From assembly GCA_963705155.1 (NCBI GenBank), contig CAVPJC010000014.1, positions 310,001-374,000 on the forward strand: a stretch of DNA of 64,000 nt. The letters are read 5' to 3'. Source of the stretch: CAVPJC01 sp963705155. GTDB taxonomy: Bacteria > Chloroflexota > Anaerolineae > Anaerolineales > UBA4823. A model generated the notes under the pieces. It was not told the origin of the DNA. It was given only the letters and a program-made list of their open reading frames with translations, and made no database searches. This document shows, in pieces, positions 31,016 to 39,684 of the stretch. A program made the translations under genes and the position numbers. The first letter of the stretch is position 1. Each line of letters starts with the position of its first letter.

Positions 31016-31976
31016 AGACCAGGGACCCCGGCAATCCACCTGCCAGGCTGACCGCCCCCCACAGGGTGGCGTCATCTCCCATTGCCGCCGGCAGTATCTG
31101 GAGATTGACTTGAGGCAGGGCAGTTTGTCTGGCCCAATGGCGCACGGTATCCCAAAACAGCGCACCCGAGTGAGTTACACCGCCCCCCAGCACGATGCGC
31201 TCTGGATTGATCAAATTGGCAGCGTTGCCGATAGCCATGCCCACAGCCCGGGCTGCGCGAGTCAAGACCTTTATAGCCACTTCATCGCCTCTGGCGGCTG
31301 CCTGGCTGATGATCTTTCCATTCAGTTTTTGTAACTCATTGCCTGCCAGCTGGCGAAGGAGAATACCCTGGGTGGGATTTTCCTGAAGAATTTCAGCGGC
31401 GTTCCGGGCCATATAAGGCCCAGAGGCAAGGCGCTCTACACAGCCCTGCTTGCCGCACAGGCACAAGGGGCCGTCCGGCTCGACAATCGTGTGTCCGATT
31501 TCACCCGCCATGCCGTCGGTTCCGTGCCAGATTTGGCCATTGAATATCCACCCGCCCCCCACGCCGGTACTGATGGTGATGTAGAGCAAGCTGGAGCATC
31601 CAGCCCCCGCGCCAAAAACGTACTCCCCCAGTGCTGCGACGTTGGCATCGTTATCCACCCGGGTTGGAGCATGAAATTGGCTCTGGAGCAGATCGGCGAG
31701 GGGGATATTTTCCCAGCCCGGCACATGGTGTGAGAGTCGGACGAAGCCTGTGGTCGGATCCACAGGACCGCCAAATGAGACCCCAACGGCGTGTGGTTTG
31801 CGGCCTGCCAGCAGGCGATCAGCCATTTCCAGCATCGTGGCAAGGTCAATCTGGGCGTTGGCATGGGTGGGCACGTAGACGCGCTCGTAGGCCGCCCATT
31901 TCTTGCGTTGGAGGTCTGGTATGGCAGCCGAATGTTTGGTGCCGCCAAAATCGAGGGCCAGTAGGATGGGTTCCAA
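31002..31976 (-). CDS. ROK-family sugar kinase (glucokinase-like)
   Basis: 324 residues. ATP-binding LALDFGGTKHSAA at the N-terminus, catalytic Asp in VDNDANVAALGEY, TGVGGGWIFNG, GEIGHTIVE and the ROK zinc signature CLCGKQGCVE. No ATG lies near the conserved start, so TTG 31976 is used, seven bases after the sufE stop. The 3' end overlaps mrfA by 14 bases. ROK kinases phosphorylate glucose, N-acetylmannosamine or related sugars; no DNA-binding domain is present, so it is an enzyme rather than a NagC-type repressor. Confidence 0.87.
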   Translation of the reverse strand: MEPILLALDFGGTKHSAAIPDLQRKKWAAYERVYVPTHANAQIDLATMLEMADRLLAGRKPHAVGVSFGGPVDPTTGFVRLSHHVPGWENIPLADLLQSQFHAPTRVDNDANVAALGEYVFGAGAGCSSLLYITISTGVGGGWIFNGQIWHGTDGMAGEIGHTIVEPDGPLCLCGKQGCVERLASGPYMARNAAEILQENPTQGILLRQLAGNELQKLNGKIISQAAARGDEVAIKVLTRAARAVGMAIGNAANLINPERIVLGGGVTHSGALFWDTVRHWARQTALPQVNLQILPAAMGDDATLWGAVSLAGGLPGSLVYVAE

Positions 31977-31982
31977 AGGAAT

Positions 31983-32411
31983 TCAGGGCACCATTCGATC
32001 GGCAGCCAAACGTTTCATGTGTGCCAGGATGGCGCGGATGCCATTCAGGCGTTGCATCGAAAGCACCTGGTCGAGACCCATCTGCCTGTAAAAATCATTG
32101 GGTACCTGCAATACTTCCTCCGGTGAGCAGCCTTCCAATCCATCGGCGAGCAACGCAGAAAAACCGCGCACCGTGGGAGACTCTGCGGGTACATCAAAAA
32201 AGAAATGCATCCCGCCATTTTTCAGCTCTGCGGTGACAAATACTGGTGTCATGCATTCTTCCACCTGCTGCAGGCTGTCATGCTGGTTGCGGTATCGCTC
32301 CGGAAGTACGGGCATTTGTTCAGAATACTGTACCAACAGGTCAACTTTTTCCCTGCCTTCACATATCTGAAAATCTTCAATAATATGTCCTAAACGGGGT
32401 GGAACCGTCAT
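31983..32411 (-). CDS. sufE: SufE-family cysteine desulfurase activator
   Basis: A 142-residue SufE protein. It receives persulfide sulfur from a SufS-type desulfurase; the acceptor Cys is in VEECMTPVFV, with the family RYRNQHDSLQQVEEC stretch before it and helical FSALLADGLEGCSPEEVL after. The ATG at 32411 has AAGGAG upstream. It is the first gene of a minus-strand operon with ROK, mrfA, mrfB and MFS, served by the promoter at 32453-32481. SufS is not in the window. Confidence 0.85.
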   Translation of the reverse strand: MTVPPRLGHIIEDFQICEGREKVDLLVQYSEQMPVLPERYRNQHDSLQQVEECMTPVFVTAELKNGGMHFFFDVPAESPTVRGFSALLADGLEGCSPEEVLQVPNDFYRQMGLDQVLSMQRLNGIRAILAHMKRLAADRMVP

Positions 32412-32452
32412 TCAATACTCCTTATCGCAATTTCCTAATCGCACGCGGGTGT

Positions 32453-32481
32453 ATTGTATGCCAGATGGTTGCGATTGGCAA
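32453..32481 (-). promoter_or_regulatory. Sigma-70-type promoter upstream of sufE
   Basis: On the minus strand TTGCCA (32476-32481) and TACAAT (32453-32458), each five of six consensus bases, are spaced by 17 bases and end about 40 bases before the sufE ATG. Confidence 0.65.
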
Positions 32482-32496
32482 TCAGTCACAGGCAGT

Positions 32497-34059
32497 TTAT
32501 TCTTTTGAGATAATTTCCTGAATTTCCTGGTAAAGCGGCTGCAGGCGCGCATACATCTTCTGGTAGATGCGTTGAAACAGAGCTTCATAAATTTGGTGCG
32601 CTGCCGGATCGGGTTCGAAGTGTTCCCCCAGATGCGTCATGGCTTTCACAGCGCTCTCAAAACTACTGTGCAAGCCCAGGCCAACGGCAGCATCAATGGC
32701 TGCTCCCAACCCTGATGCTTCGTACACGTGCGGTCGGGCAGTGGGCAGGCCAAAGACATCGGCAGTGAGCTGCATGGCTGCGTTGCTCTGGCTGCCGCCG
32801 CCCGCCACCCGGAGCTGGGTGATTGGCACTTTGCTGCGCCGAACCGTTCTCTGAGCGCCTTCTTTCAGGGCGTAAGCCAGGCCTTCCAGAATGGCGCGGT
32901 ACACATGCGCCCGGGTATGCACGTCTCCAAAACCGATGATGGCGCCTCTGGCTTCCGGACCGGGTATTTTGAGACCCGGTGACCAGTAGGGCTGGAGCAT
33001 CAGGCCTTGCGATCCGGGTGGAACCGCCTGCACCAGGTCGTCAAAAAGGGTTTCCGGCTCAATCCCTCGCTCTTCGGCCAGACGCTGCTCGTGGTGCCCA
33101 AACTCCTGCTTGAACCAGCTCACCATCCAAAAACCGCGATAAATTTGCATTTCCACACTGTAAGAGCCGGGCACGGCTGCCGGGTAGGGTGGTATCAGCG
33201 GGATGACTTCGATGTAGCGTTTGTGGGTGGTGTTTATTGTGGCGGTTGTACCATAACTCAAACAGCCGATATGTGGATCCAGACAGCCCGCTCCGATCAC
33301 CTCACAGGCTTTATCGGCGGCTGCGGCTATCAAAGGAGTACCGGCGGGGATACCGGTTTCTTCGGAGGCCAGCTTTGTGATCTCGCCCAATGGAGATGCC
33401 GGCGGCACCAGCTCTACCAGAATTTTCGGGTCCATGGGAACTGCTTCCCATTTCCAATCCCATTTTCCAGACCAGTGCATTTTTTTGTAGTCAAAGGGCA
33501 GGTAGCCTACCTGGCAGCCCACCGAATCGCGGTATTTGCCGGTCAGGCGGTGAGTTAGGTAGCCAGACAGAAATACATATTTGCTGGTTTGTGACCAAAT
33601 ATCCGGCTGGTGGGTGCGAATCCAATTGGCTTCCGCTTCGGCTTGCAGGTAAGCCACGGTTTTCGTCATTCCCGACAGGCGGAATGCCAGACCCCAGAGA
33701 CCACCCACAGGCTTTAAGCCTTCTGTGCGCCGCTGATCCAGCCATACTATGGCAGGACGAAGTGGCTGCCCATTCTTATCCAGGTTGATTAATGTAGATC
33801 GTTGGGTGGTCAGGGCTACCCCCGCCAACCTCTGGCGGATCTCATCACCCGGTGGGGAAAGCAGCCAGAGTTTCTCGCAGGCCTCGCACAGGGCTTCCCA
33901 AAACAGCTCGGGCCGCTGCTCGGCCAGTCCAGGAGCCGTGGAGTAATATGGTTCGATGGCTACGCGTGTTTTGTAGAGCAGCGTACCAGCCAGGTCAAAG
34001 ATCAGAGCGCGCACGCTCTGGGTTCCGTTATCTATTGCCAGGATTAAATCTTTGTTCAT
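32497..34059 (-). CDS. FGGY-family carbohydrate kinase
   Basis: 520 residues from ATG 34059: LILAIDNGTQSVRALIFD (phosphate-1 motif), AIVWLDQRR, GCLSYGTTATINTT (phosphate-2-like) and VAGGGSQSNAAMQLTADVFG (adenosine motif). It differs from the nearby GlpK, so it is probably a xylulokinase/erythritol kinase-like member acting on another polyol or ketose. The ATG lies 32 bases inside the end of the preceding glpD, an unusually long overlap, but it gives the exact family N-terminus. The substrate is unknown. Confidence 0.83.
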   Translation of the reverse strand: MNKDLILAIDNGTQSVRALIFDLAGTLLYKTRVAIEPYYSTAPGLAEQRPELFWEALCEACEKLWLLSPPGDEIRQRLAGVALTTQRSTLINLDKNGQPLRPAIVWLDQRRTEGLKPVGGLWGLAFRLSGMTKTVAYLQAEAEANWIRTHQPDIWSQTSKYVFLSGYLTHRLTGKYRDSVGCQVGYLPFDYKKMHWSGKWDWKWEAVPMDPKILVELVPPASPLGEITKLASEETGIPAGTPLIAAAADKACEVIGAGCLDPHIGCLSYGTTATINTTHKRYIEVIPLIPPYPAAVPGSYSVEMQIYRGFWMVSWFKQEFGHHEQRLAEERGIEPETLFDDLVQAVPPGSQGLMLQPYWSPGLKIPGPEARGAIIGFGDVHTRAHVYRAILEGLAYALKEGAQRTVRRSKVPITQLRVAGGGSQSNAAMQLTADVFGLPTARPHVYEASGLGAAIDAAVGLGLHSSFESAVKAMTHLGEHFEPDPAAHQIYEALFQRIYQKMYARLQPLYQEIQEIISKE

Positions 34060-35683
34060 ACTCAAGGCTTTCTCGAACGGTTTCCAGATGCTCGGAACGG
34101 TGTTGGGGCGAATAGCATTGCCGCCAGAGCTGACTGTAGCGGTCAATTTCTGTCTGCCAGCGGCGCTCACTCCAACCCAACTCTGGGCCGGCCACCTGGC
34201 GGATTTGTGACATGGCATGACAGCCACCGCTGGGAAGGAGCAGGCCAAGGCGCACCCGGCGGAGCAGCAGATCATCCAGATGTTCCACAGCTTCGGCTCT
34301 GGCTGCCCAGCGCAGCTCGGCCCAAAGATTTGCGGTCCCGCAGATGGGTGTGAGCTCGTCCAGGTTGGCGCAATCGAGCATACTGCCCATGTTTTCTCCA
34401 TGCCGTCCCAGGAGGCGGATTCGGGCCGCCACCGGCAGAGGGGCGGGGAAATCCTCAACCGGGAAATAATCGAGAACGCGGTGCTCAGGCTGTTTCCGTG
34501 TCATCGCGGGTAGCCGAGGTGCGACCATCCGGAGTGCATCGTGGGCCATAAGGCGAAAAGTTGTCAGCTTCCCGCCAGTGATGGTCAATAGATCGTTTTC
34601 CTGCCATAACACATGTTCGCGTGACTCCTTGGATGGGTCCGTCTTCCCGGTGTGAATCACCGGGCGCACACCCGAAAATGTGGCCTGGACGTCCCGGGGG
34701 TTCAGATCGAGTTCAGGAAAGATGATCCTGGCAGCATTCATCAGGTATTCCAGCTCGCCCTGGCTGATTGCAGGATCTATATCCATTTGGGTGCGGTGAT
34801 CCACATCGGTGGTTCCGAGAATTGTGACGCCTTCCCATGGGAGAAAGAACACCGGGCGGCGGTCTTGTGGGTGGAGAAAGCTCACTGCCCGGGTGAGGGG
34901 GATTCTCTTCCCAGAAAAAACCAGGTGGCTGCCACGCAGCTTGCGCAGGCGGGCTGTTCCGCTAACTTCCGATCGGATTTCATCGGCCCAGGCGCCAGTT
35001 GCATTGATGACGACTTTAGCCTGAAGTTCTAGCCCGCTGGTTCCACCCGAGGCCGCCTCATTTTCCAAACGTACACCGCATACGGTTCCATTTCTCGCTC
35101 TAAGCAGGTTGCTGACGCGGGCATAGTTCAACGCTACTCCGCCATCATTAACAGCTTCCTGCAGGATGCGCAAAACAAGCCGGGCATCATCCGTCTGGGC
35201 ATCGAAATACCGGTAACCTCCAACCAGGCCATCTGAGCGGATGGAGGGACACAGTTCTTGGATATCGAAGGCGTCGTAATAGCGGTGATTCCATTTGAGC
35301 GCAAGCAAGTCGTAAAGTATCAATCCAGCGCCGAAAATCCAGATGGGCAGGCTGTCGCCGTGGTAGCTCGCCAGGAGAAATCCGAGCTGGTTGATCAATC
35401 CGCGGCCTTCTTTAAGCAGCTTTTCGCGCTCATGGACCGCCTCGAGTGTCATCTTGAGCTGAGCGTTTTTCAGGTATCTAAAACCGCCATGTACCAGCTT
35501 TGAGGATCGGCTGGATGTTCCCCAGGCAAAATCATGGGCTTCTACCAGCAACACCCGTAACCCCGAACGCGCCGCTTCACGCAGGATCCCTGCGCCGGTG
35601 ATCCCGCCGCCGATAATGATGATGTCCCATTTCTGCTCGAGATTTGACCAGGTATCCACTCGCCAGGCATTATTCCAGATCAT
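34028..35683 (-). CDS. glpD: FAD-dependent glycerol-3-phosphate dehydrogenase
   Basis: 551 residues. N-terminal FAD site DIIIIGGGITGAGILREAA, substrate region GTSSRSSKLVHGGFRYL, then VINATGAWAD, ILGTTDVDHRTQ and TITGGKLTTFRLMA, all GlpD/GlpA hallmarks; the C-terminal DAO_C helical domain is present. It oxidises sn-glycerol-3-phosphate to DHAP at the membrane, passing electrons to quinone. It overlaps the AGPS-like gene by 14 bases and the FGGY kinase by 32 bases. It is distinct from the GlpABC enzyme encoded about 10 kb away. Confidence 0.9.
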   Translation of the reverse strand: MIWNNAWRVDTWSNLEQKWDIIIIGGGITGAGILREAARSGLRVLLVEAHDFAWGTSSRSSKLVHGGFRYLKNAQLKMTLEAVHEREKLLKEGRGLINQLGFLLASYHGDSLPIWIFGAGLILYDLLALKWNHRYYDAFDIQELCPSIRSDGLVGGYRYFDAQTDDARLVLRILQEAVNDGGVALNYARVSNLLRARNGTVCGVRLENEAASGGTSGLELQAKVVINATGAWADEIRSEVSGTARLRKLRGSHLVFSGKRIPLTRAVSFLHPQDRRPVFFLPWEGVTILGTTDVDHRTQMDIDPAISQGELEYLMNAARIIFPELDLNPRDVQATFSGVRPVIHTGKTDPSKESREHVLWQENDLLTITGGKLTTFRLMAHDALRMVAPRLPAMTRKQPEHRVLDYFPVEDFPAPLPVAARIRLLGRHGENMGSMLDCANLDELTPICGTANLWAELRWAARAEAVEHLDDLLLRRVRLGLLLPSGGCHAMSQIRQVAGPELGWSERRWQTEIDRYSQLWRQCYSPQHRSEHLETVRESLEYEQRFNPGNR

Positions 35684-37325
35684 ATCGTTCGCTCACTGGC
35701 TGAATGATGTGGCTCGAGACTGATTGAGAAGCGGTTTCCACCAGCTTGCCGGGGTTCATCAAACCGTCTGGATCCAGGCTGTGGAACACAGCGCCGATGG
35801 CTGCCAGACCTGCCGGGCTTTTTTCTGCGGTTAGATACTGGCGATGATCGAGTCCCACTCCGTGTTGGTGGCTGATCGTGCCGCCGTGTTTCAGGATTTG
35901 CAGACTGGCGGCCTTTTTCATGGTTTTCCACTGCGAGAGCGTCTCATCTGGATCGGATGGGAGCGGAAATAGGTAGGTTGTGTAAATGCTGGCGCCATCA
36001 CGATAAACATGCGAAAGGTGTGAAAATACGAGGACATGTTTATTCAGCCGGGTCATTGAATCACGAATGGCATTTCGGATATCGATAACTGCTCTTTCAA
36101 TCGAGATCCAGGGCAGTGCGGTTTCCAGTGTATCCAGACCGAATCCTAGATTCCATAAAGTGTTGCGCAGGTACGGGGTAAGGAAACGACTTTTACGCCA
36201 GATTTTGCCGATGGTTTCACCGGTGAAAAAACCCTTATGCTTTTTGCAGATCGCATTAGCGTCGTCCAGGGCAAGTTCTGCATGCTGCCTTGTACCGGTG
36301 ATTCCCAGAATGAGCAGTACACGGTTTTCATCCATGCCTATAAGCCTTAACCCACGCTCTGCCCATTCCACCAATTTTTCTTTTCCCGAAAGCGCCAGGG
36401 TGGTCTGTGTTTCGGTTGAGTTGCTCAAGCGCAGCATTGAAACCGGAACGCCCGCCTGAGCGATTTCACGCACCGCGTCAACGCCAGAATGCCAGTCTGG
36501 AAAAAAGACGCCATAAAATTTATCCCACTCTGGAATTGGTTGGATGCGAACCCATGCCCGCGTGATAATCCCAAGCCGCCCTTCGCTGCCCAGGATTAGC
36601 TGCCGGAGGTCCGGTCCCGCCGCGCTCGCCGGCAGGGGTAGCAACTCCATTGCACCAGAAGGGGTGATCACACACCCGCCCGCAAACAGGTTTTCAATGC
36701 GACCATAATAAAAGGATTGCTGCCCGCTGGAGCGTGTTGCGATCCACCCGCCGAGAGTTGAAAGCTCAAAGGATTGGGGGAAATGCCCCAGGGTATATCC
36801 CTGCTGGTTCAATCGGGCTTCCAATGCGGGTCCCGATACACCAGCGCCAAATTCAGCCAGGCGGCTGGTTTCATCAAGCTGAACGAGCAAGTTATCCTGG
36901 CTGAGGTCAACGCTGATATATGGGCGACCATCTTGTGGGGGATTGATATGCCCAACGACGCTTGTGCCGCCGCCGTAGGGAACCAAAGCAATACCGTTCT
37001 TGCGTGCAAATGAAATTATTGTCTCAACATCTTCATCACAGGCCGGTTGTACCACTGCCTCCGGGAAACCCGTCAGCCTGCCGCTACGTAACTCAAGCCA
37101 ATCTGGCAAACTTTGACCCCTTGCATGCAGCAGACGCATTTCTGGTTCTAGCCGCAGGAAGGATTCCTGGCGCAGGGTGGATGGTGGTACGCATCGGACT
37201 GCAGATTCAAAAGATACATCAACTTGTGGCGTACCGGGCCCAACCTGTTCTTGCAGATAGCGAACCGCATTGGGGGGCAGGTGATACTCTGTATGGATAT
37301 CTCCCCATCCATTCCATCGGCGCAT
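35670..37325 (-). CDS. FAD-linked oxidase, alkylglycerone-phosphate-synthase-like
   Basis: 551 residues from ATG 37325 (MRRWNGWGDIHTEY); a start 14 codons upstream would overlap degV. PCMH-type FAD domain: VPYGGGTSVVGH, FPQSFELSTLGGWIATRSSG, LGSEGRLGIITRAWV. Its C-terminal active-site segment is GGTISHQHGVGLDH, as in bacterial AGPS-like proteins; the human enzyme has three consecutive His. AGPS swaps the acyl chain of acyl-DHAP for a fatty alcohol, making ether lipids; other COG0277 members oxidise hydroxy acids. The DegV, GlpD and kinase neighbours favour a glycerophosphate/DHAP-related substrate. Confidence 0.75.
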   Translation of the reverse strand: MRRWNGWGDIHTEYHLPPNAVRYLQEQVGPGTPQVDVSFESAVRCVPPSTLRQESFLRLEPEMRLLHARGQSLPDWLELRSGRLTGFPEAVVQPACDEDVETIISFARKNGIALVPYGGGTSVVGHINPPQDGRPYISVDLSQDNLLVQLDETSRLAEFGAGVSGPALEARLNQQGYTLGHFPQSFELSTLGGWIATRSSGQQSFYYGRIENLFAGGCVITPSGAMELLPLPASAAGPDLRQLILGSEGRLGIITRAWVRIQPIPEWDKFYGVFFPDWHSGVDAVREIAQAGVPVSMLRLSNSTETQTTLALSGKEKLVEWAERGLRLIGMDENRVLLILGITGTRQHAELALDDANAICKKHKGFFTGETIGKIWRKSRFLTPYLRNTLWNLGFGLDTLETALPWISIERAVIDIRNAIRDSMTRLNKHVLVFSHLSHVYRDGASIYTTYLFPLPSDPDETLSQWKTMKKAASLQILKHGGTISHQHGVGLDHRQYLTAEKSPAGLAAIGAVFHSLDPDGLMNPGKLVETASQSVSSHIIQPVSERYDLE

Positions 37326-37344
37326 ATCAATCTCCGTACGAAAG

Positions 37345-38186
37345 CTACGCGGTGGTGAAGAATGCAACAGCTAAAATACCGGGTCCGCCGTGAGTAGCAA
37401 TTGCCGGGGGAACATCGTAGATCGGAATATTTTTGAGGTTCAGCCGGCCTTCCAGTTCATCTGCCAGAGCCTGCGCCTGTTCCGGCACACCGGCATGCAT
37501 GACTGAAGGATAACCTTCTCCACCGGCAGGATACTCATTCTTAACGATTTCAATCAGGCGCGCCAAGCGCGCTTATGCGTGCGTTCGCGCTCAAATGTTT
37601 CCACTTTCCCGTCCTGCAGGGTGAGAATTGGTTTGATTTGCAATACGCTACCCAACAATGCGGCGGCTCCTCCGATCCGTCCCCCTTTTGCCAGATATTC
37701 CAGCGTGGCAACCAGGAAATAAACCCGGCAGTGAGGGATCATACTGCGTATGAGCAGCTCAATATCATCGGCACTGGCGCCGTCAGCGGCTTGTTGGGCA
37801 GCGATCTGCACCAGCGAAGCCACCGGGCTGCCCACTGAGCGGGTATCAATGATGCGGATATCTAAATCGGGGAAATCGAGAGCTGCCACAGTGGCTGACC
37901 GCACCGTTCCACTGACATCTGAGGATGGGTGAATACACAAAATGGGTTCTCCCAACGGGGCCAGTCGCTGGAAAACTTCGATAAACAGCTCGGGAGGCGG
38001 TGCGGCGGTCTTGGGTAATTGTTTTGCCGCTCTCAGTCGCGACATAAAGCCAGCGTTGTCCAACTCCTTGCCTTCGTAGAAGGATTCTTCACCAAAGGTA
38101 ACGATTTGTGGTATCACTGGTATATCCAGCCGGCGGGCAGTCTCAGCATGAATGCAGCTTGTGGTGTCGGTGATGATTTTGACCAT
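37345..38186 (-). CDS. DegV-family fatty-acid-binding protein (frameshifted)
   Basis: 280 residues once a missing base at 37565-37566 (GCTTGG should read GCTTTGG) is restored, joining HKRALARLIEIV. Hallmarks: VKIITDTTSCIHAE, IHPSSDVSGTVRSA, RIIDTRSVGSPVASLV and LVATLEYLAKGGRIGG. DegV (FakB) proteins hold a fatty acid for phosphorylation by a FakA-type kinase. First gene of the block leading to the AGPS-like protein, GlpD and FGGY kinase; FakA is not in the window. Confidence 0.87.
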
Positions 38187-38259
38187 GGATCATGGCTCCC
38201 GTGGAATAAATGCTTCATCTTTATGATACCACCGGAAAGCAACTAATTACCGTGCTATA

Positions 38260-39684
38260 TTATGTGCCACGAACCGCCGATACCACAAAACCCAGAACAG
38301 CAACACCCGCCGCCACCGTAAAACCGGCCTGGATGGCTGGAAACAAGTGGGTATTCTGAACCGCTCCACCCTGTGCCAGTACGGTAGTAAAAACTGCACC
38401 CGCTAAACCGACGCCGAGTACCATGCCCACATTGCGCGATGTAGCCAGGAGGCCGGCTGCAATACCCTGCCGGTTGTGTGGGGCGGCGCCCATGAGAGCA
38501 CTGTTGTTTGGGGAAATAAATATTCCGATCCCCAGGCCGGTGATCGCCAGGGCAGTGACGATATAGGGCACCGGGGTCGTGGCAGATAATTGAGCGAGCA
38601 GCGCCAGTCCACAGGCCAGGATGGCCATGCCCAACACCACCGGCAGGCGCGCCCCGATCCGGTCGGAGAGCGTGCCACTGATGGGGGCAACGACTGCCAT
38701 GACAATTGGCTGTGCACTCAAGATCAGTCCGGCTTCAGCCGGATTCCATGCTCTTCCCTGCAGGAGGTAGAATGGCATGAGAAAGGTGATGCTGTAGACG
38801 CAGATGTAATTGATCACTGCGCTGGCTACGGAGAGCGAAAATAGCCGTGTGCGGAACAGGCTGAGATCCAGCATGGGGGTTACGACCCTTCGTTCAACCA
38901 TGACAAATAAACCCAGCATGATAGCAGCGCTCGCAAGCAGACTCAAGATGGCAGGAGAACCCCAACCCCAGTTATGCCCCTGGTTCAGACCGAGCAGCAG
39001 CGAGATCAAACCCGCCATGAACAGCGCCGCGCCTTTCCAATCGAAGCGTTCCGATAATTTCTTTCCACCATCCGCCTGGATGCTCTTGTAACTGAGCAGG
39101 AGAGCCAATAACCCGACAGGCAGATTAATGAAAAACACGGAAGGCCAGCCGTACTTGTGGGTGAGCCAGCCACCCAGGGACGGCCCGACGGTGAGCCCCA
39201 GGTACGTCATGGTTGCCTGCATACCCAGGGCCTGGCCGCGCTGGCTGGCTGGGAAGCTTTTGGTCAGAATGGCAGGCGAATTGGCCGAAAGCATGGCGGC
39301 CCCGAGTGACTGCAGCGCCCGAAAGGCGATGAGTGCAAGTACCGATCTGGATAGACCGCACAGCACAGAGCTTAGAATAAACACAAAAAAACCGCCGATG
39401 TAAACCGGTTTGTGACCACGAATATCCCCCAGGCGGCCAAACCCTGGTAAAAGTCCGCTGACGAGCAGTAAATAGATGATCACCACCCATTCCACGGTGG
39501 CGATATCGCTGTGCATTGTCTGGTTGACGACCGGCAGAACTGTGTTAACCACACTGATGTCGAGAGCAGACATAAAGGTGCCGGCGCCAATTGAAATCAG
39601 CACCCACCATTTTCGTTCCACACCCAGCCAGCCTATCTGGTCGTTCAGAGCCTGCGCGCCAGGTTGTTTTGGATCAAGCCGCAA
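38260..39684 (-). CDS. MFS transporter, DHA2 (EmrB/QacA) type
   Basis: 474 residues, about 14 spans. DHA2 motif C-like region (GLTVGPSLGGWLTHKYGW), motif D1-like FMSALDISVVNTVLP and motif A-like GFGRLGDIRGHKPVYI. No ATG precedes the first span closely; TTG 39684 gives MRLDPKQPG and overlaps the previous MFS gene by 11 bases, suggesting translational coupling. It probably exports drugs or amphipathic compounds; the substrate is unknown. Confidence 0.85.
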   Translation of the reverse strand: MRLDPKQPGAQALNDQIGWLGVERKWWVLISIGAGTFMSALDISVVNTVLPVVNQTMHSDIATVEWVVIIYLLLVSGLLPGFGRLGDIRGHKPVYIGGFFVFILSSVLCGLSRSVLALIAFRALQSLGAAMLSANSPAILTKSFPASQRGQALGMQATMTYLGLTVGPSLGGWLTHKYGWPSVFFINLPVGLLALLLSYKSIQADGGKKLSERFDWKGAALFMAGLISLLLGLNQGHNWGWGSPAILSLLASAAIMLGLFVMVERRVVTPMLDLSLFRTRLFSLSVASAVINYICVYSITFLMPFYLLQGRAWNPAEAGLILSAQPIVMAVVAPISGTLSDRIGARLPVVLGMAILACGLALLAQLSATTPVPYIVTALAITGLGIGIFISPNNSALMGAAPHNRQGIAAGLLATSRNVGMVLGVGLAGAVFTTVLAQGGAVQNTHLFPAIQAGFTVAAGVAVLGFVVSAVRGT

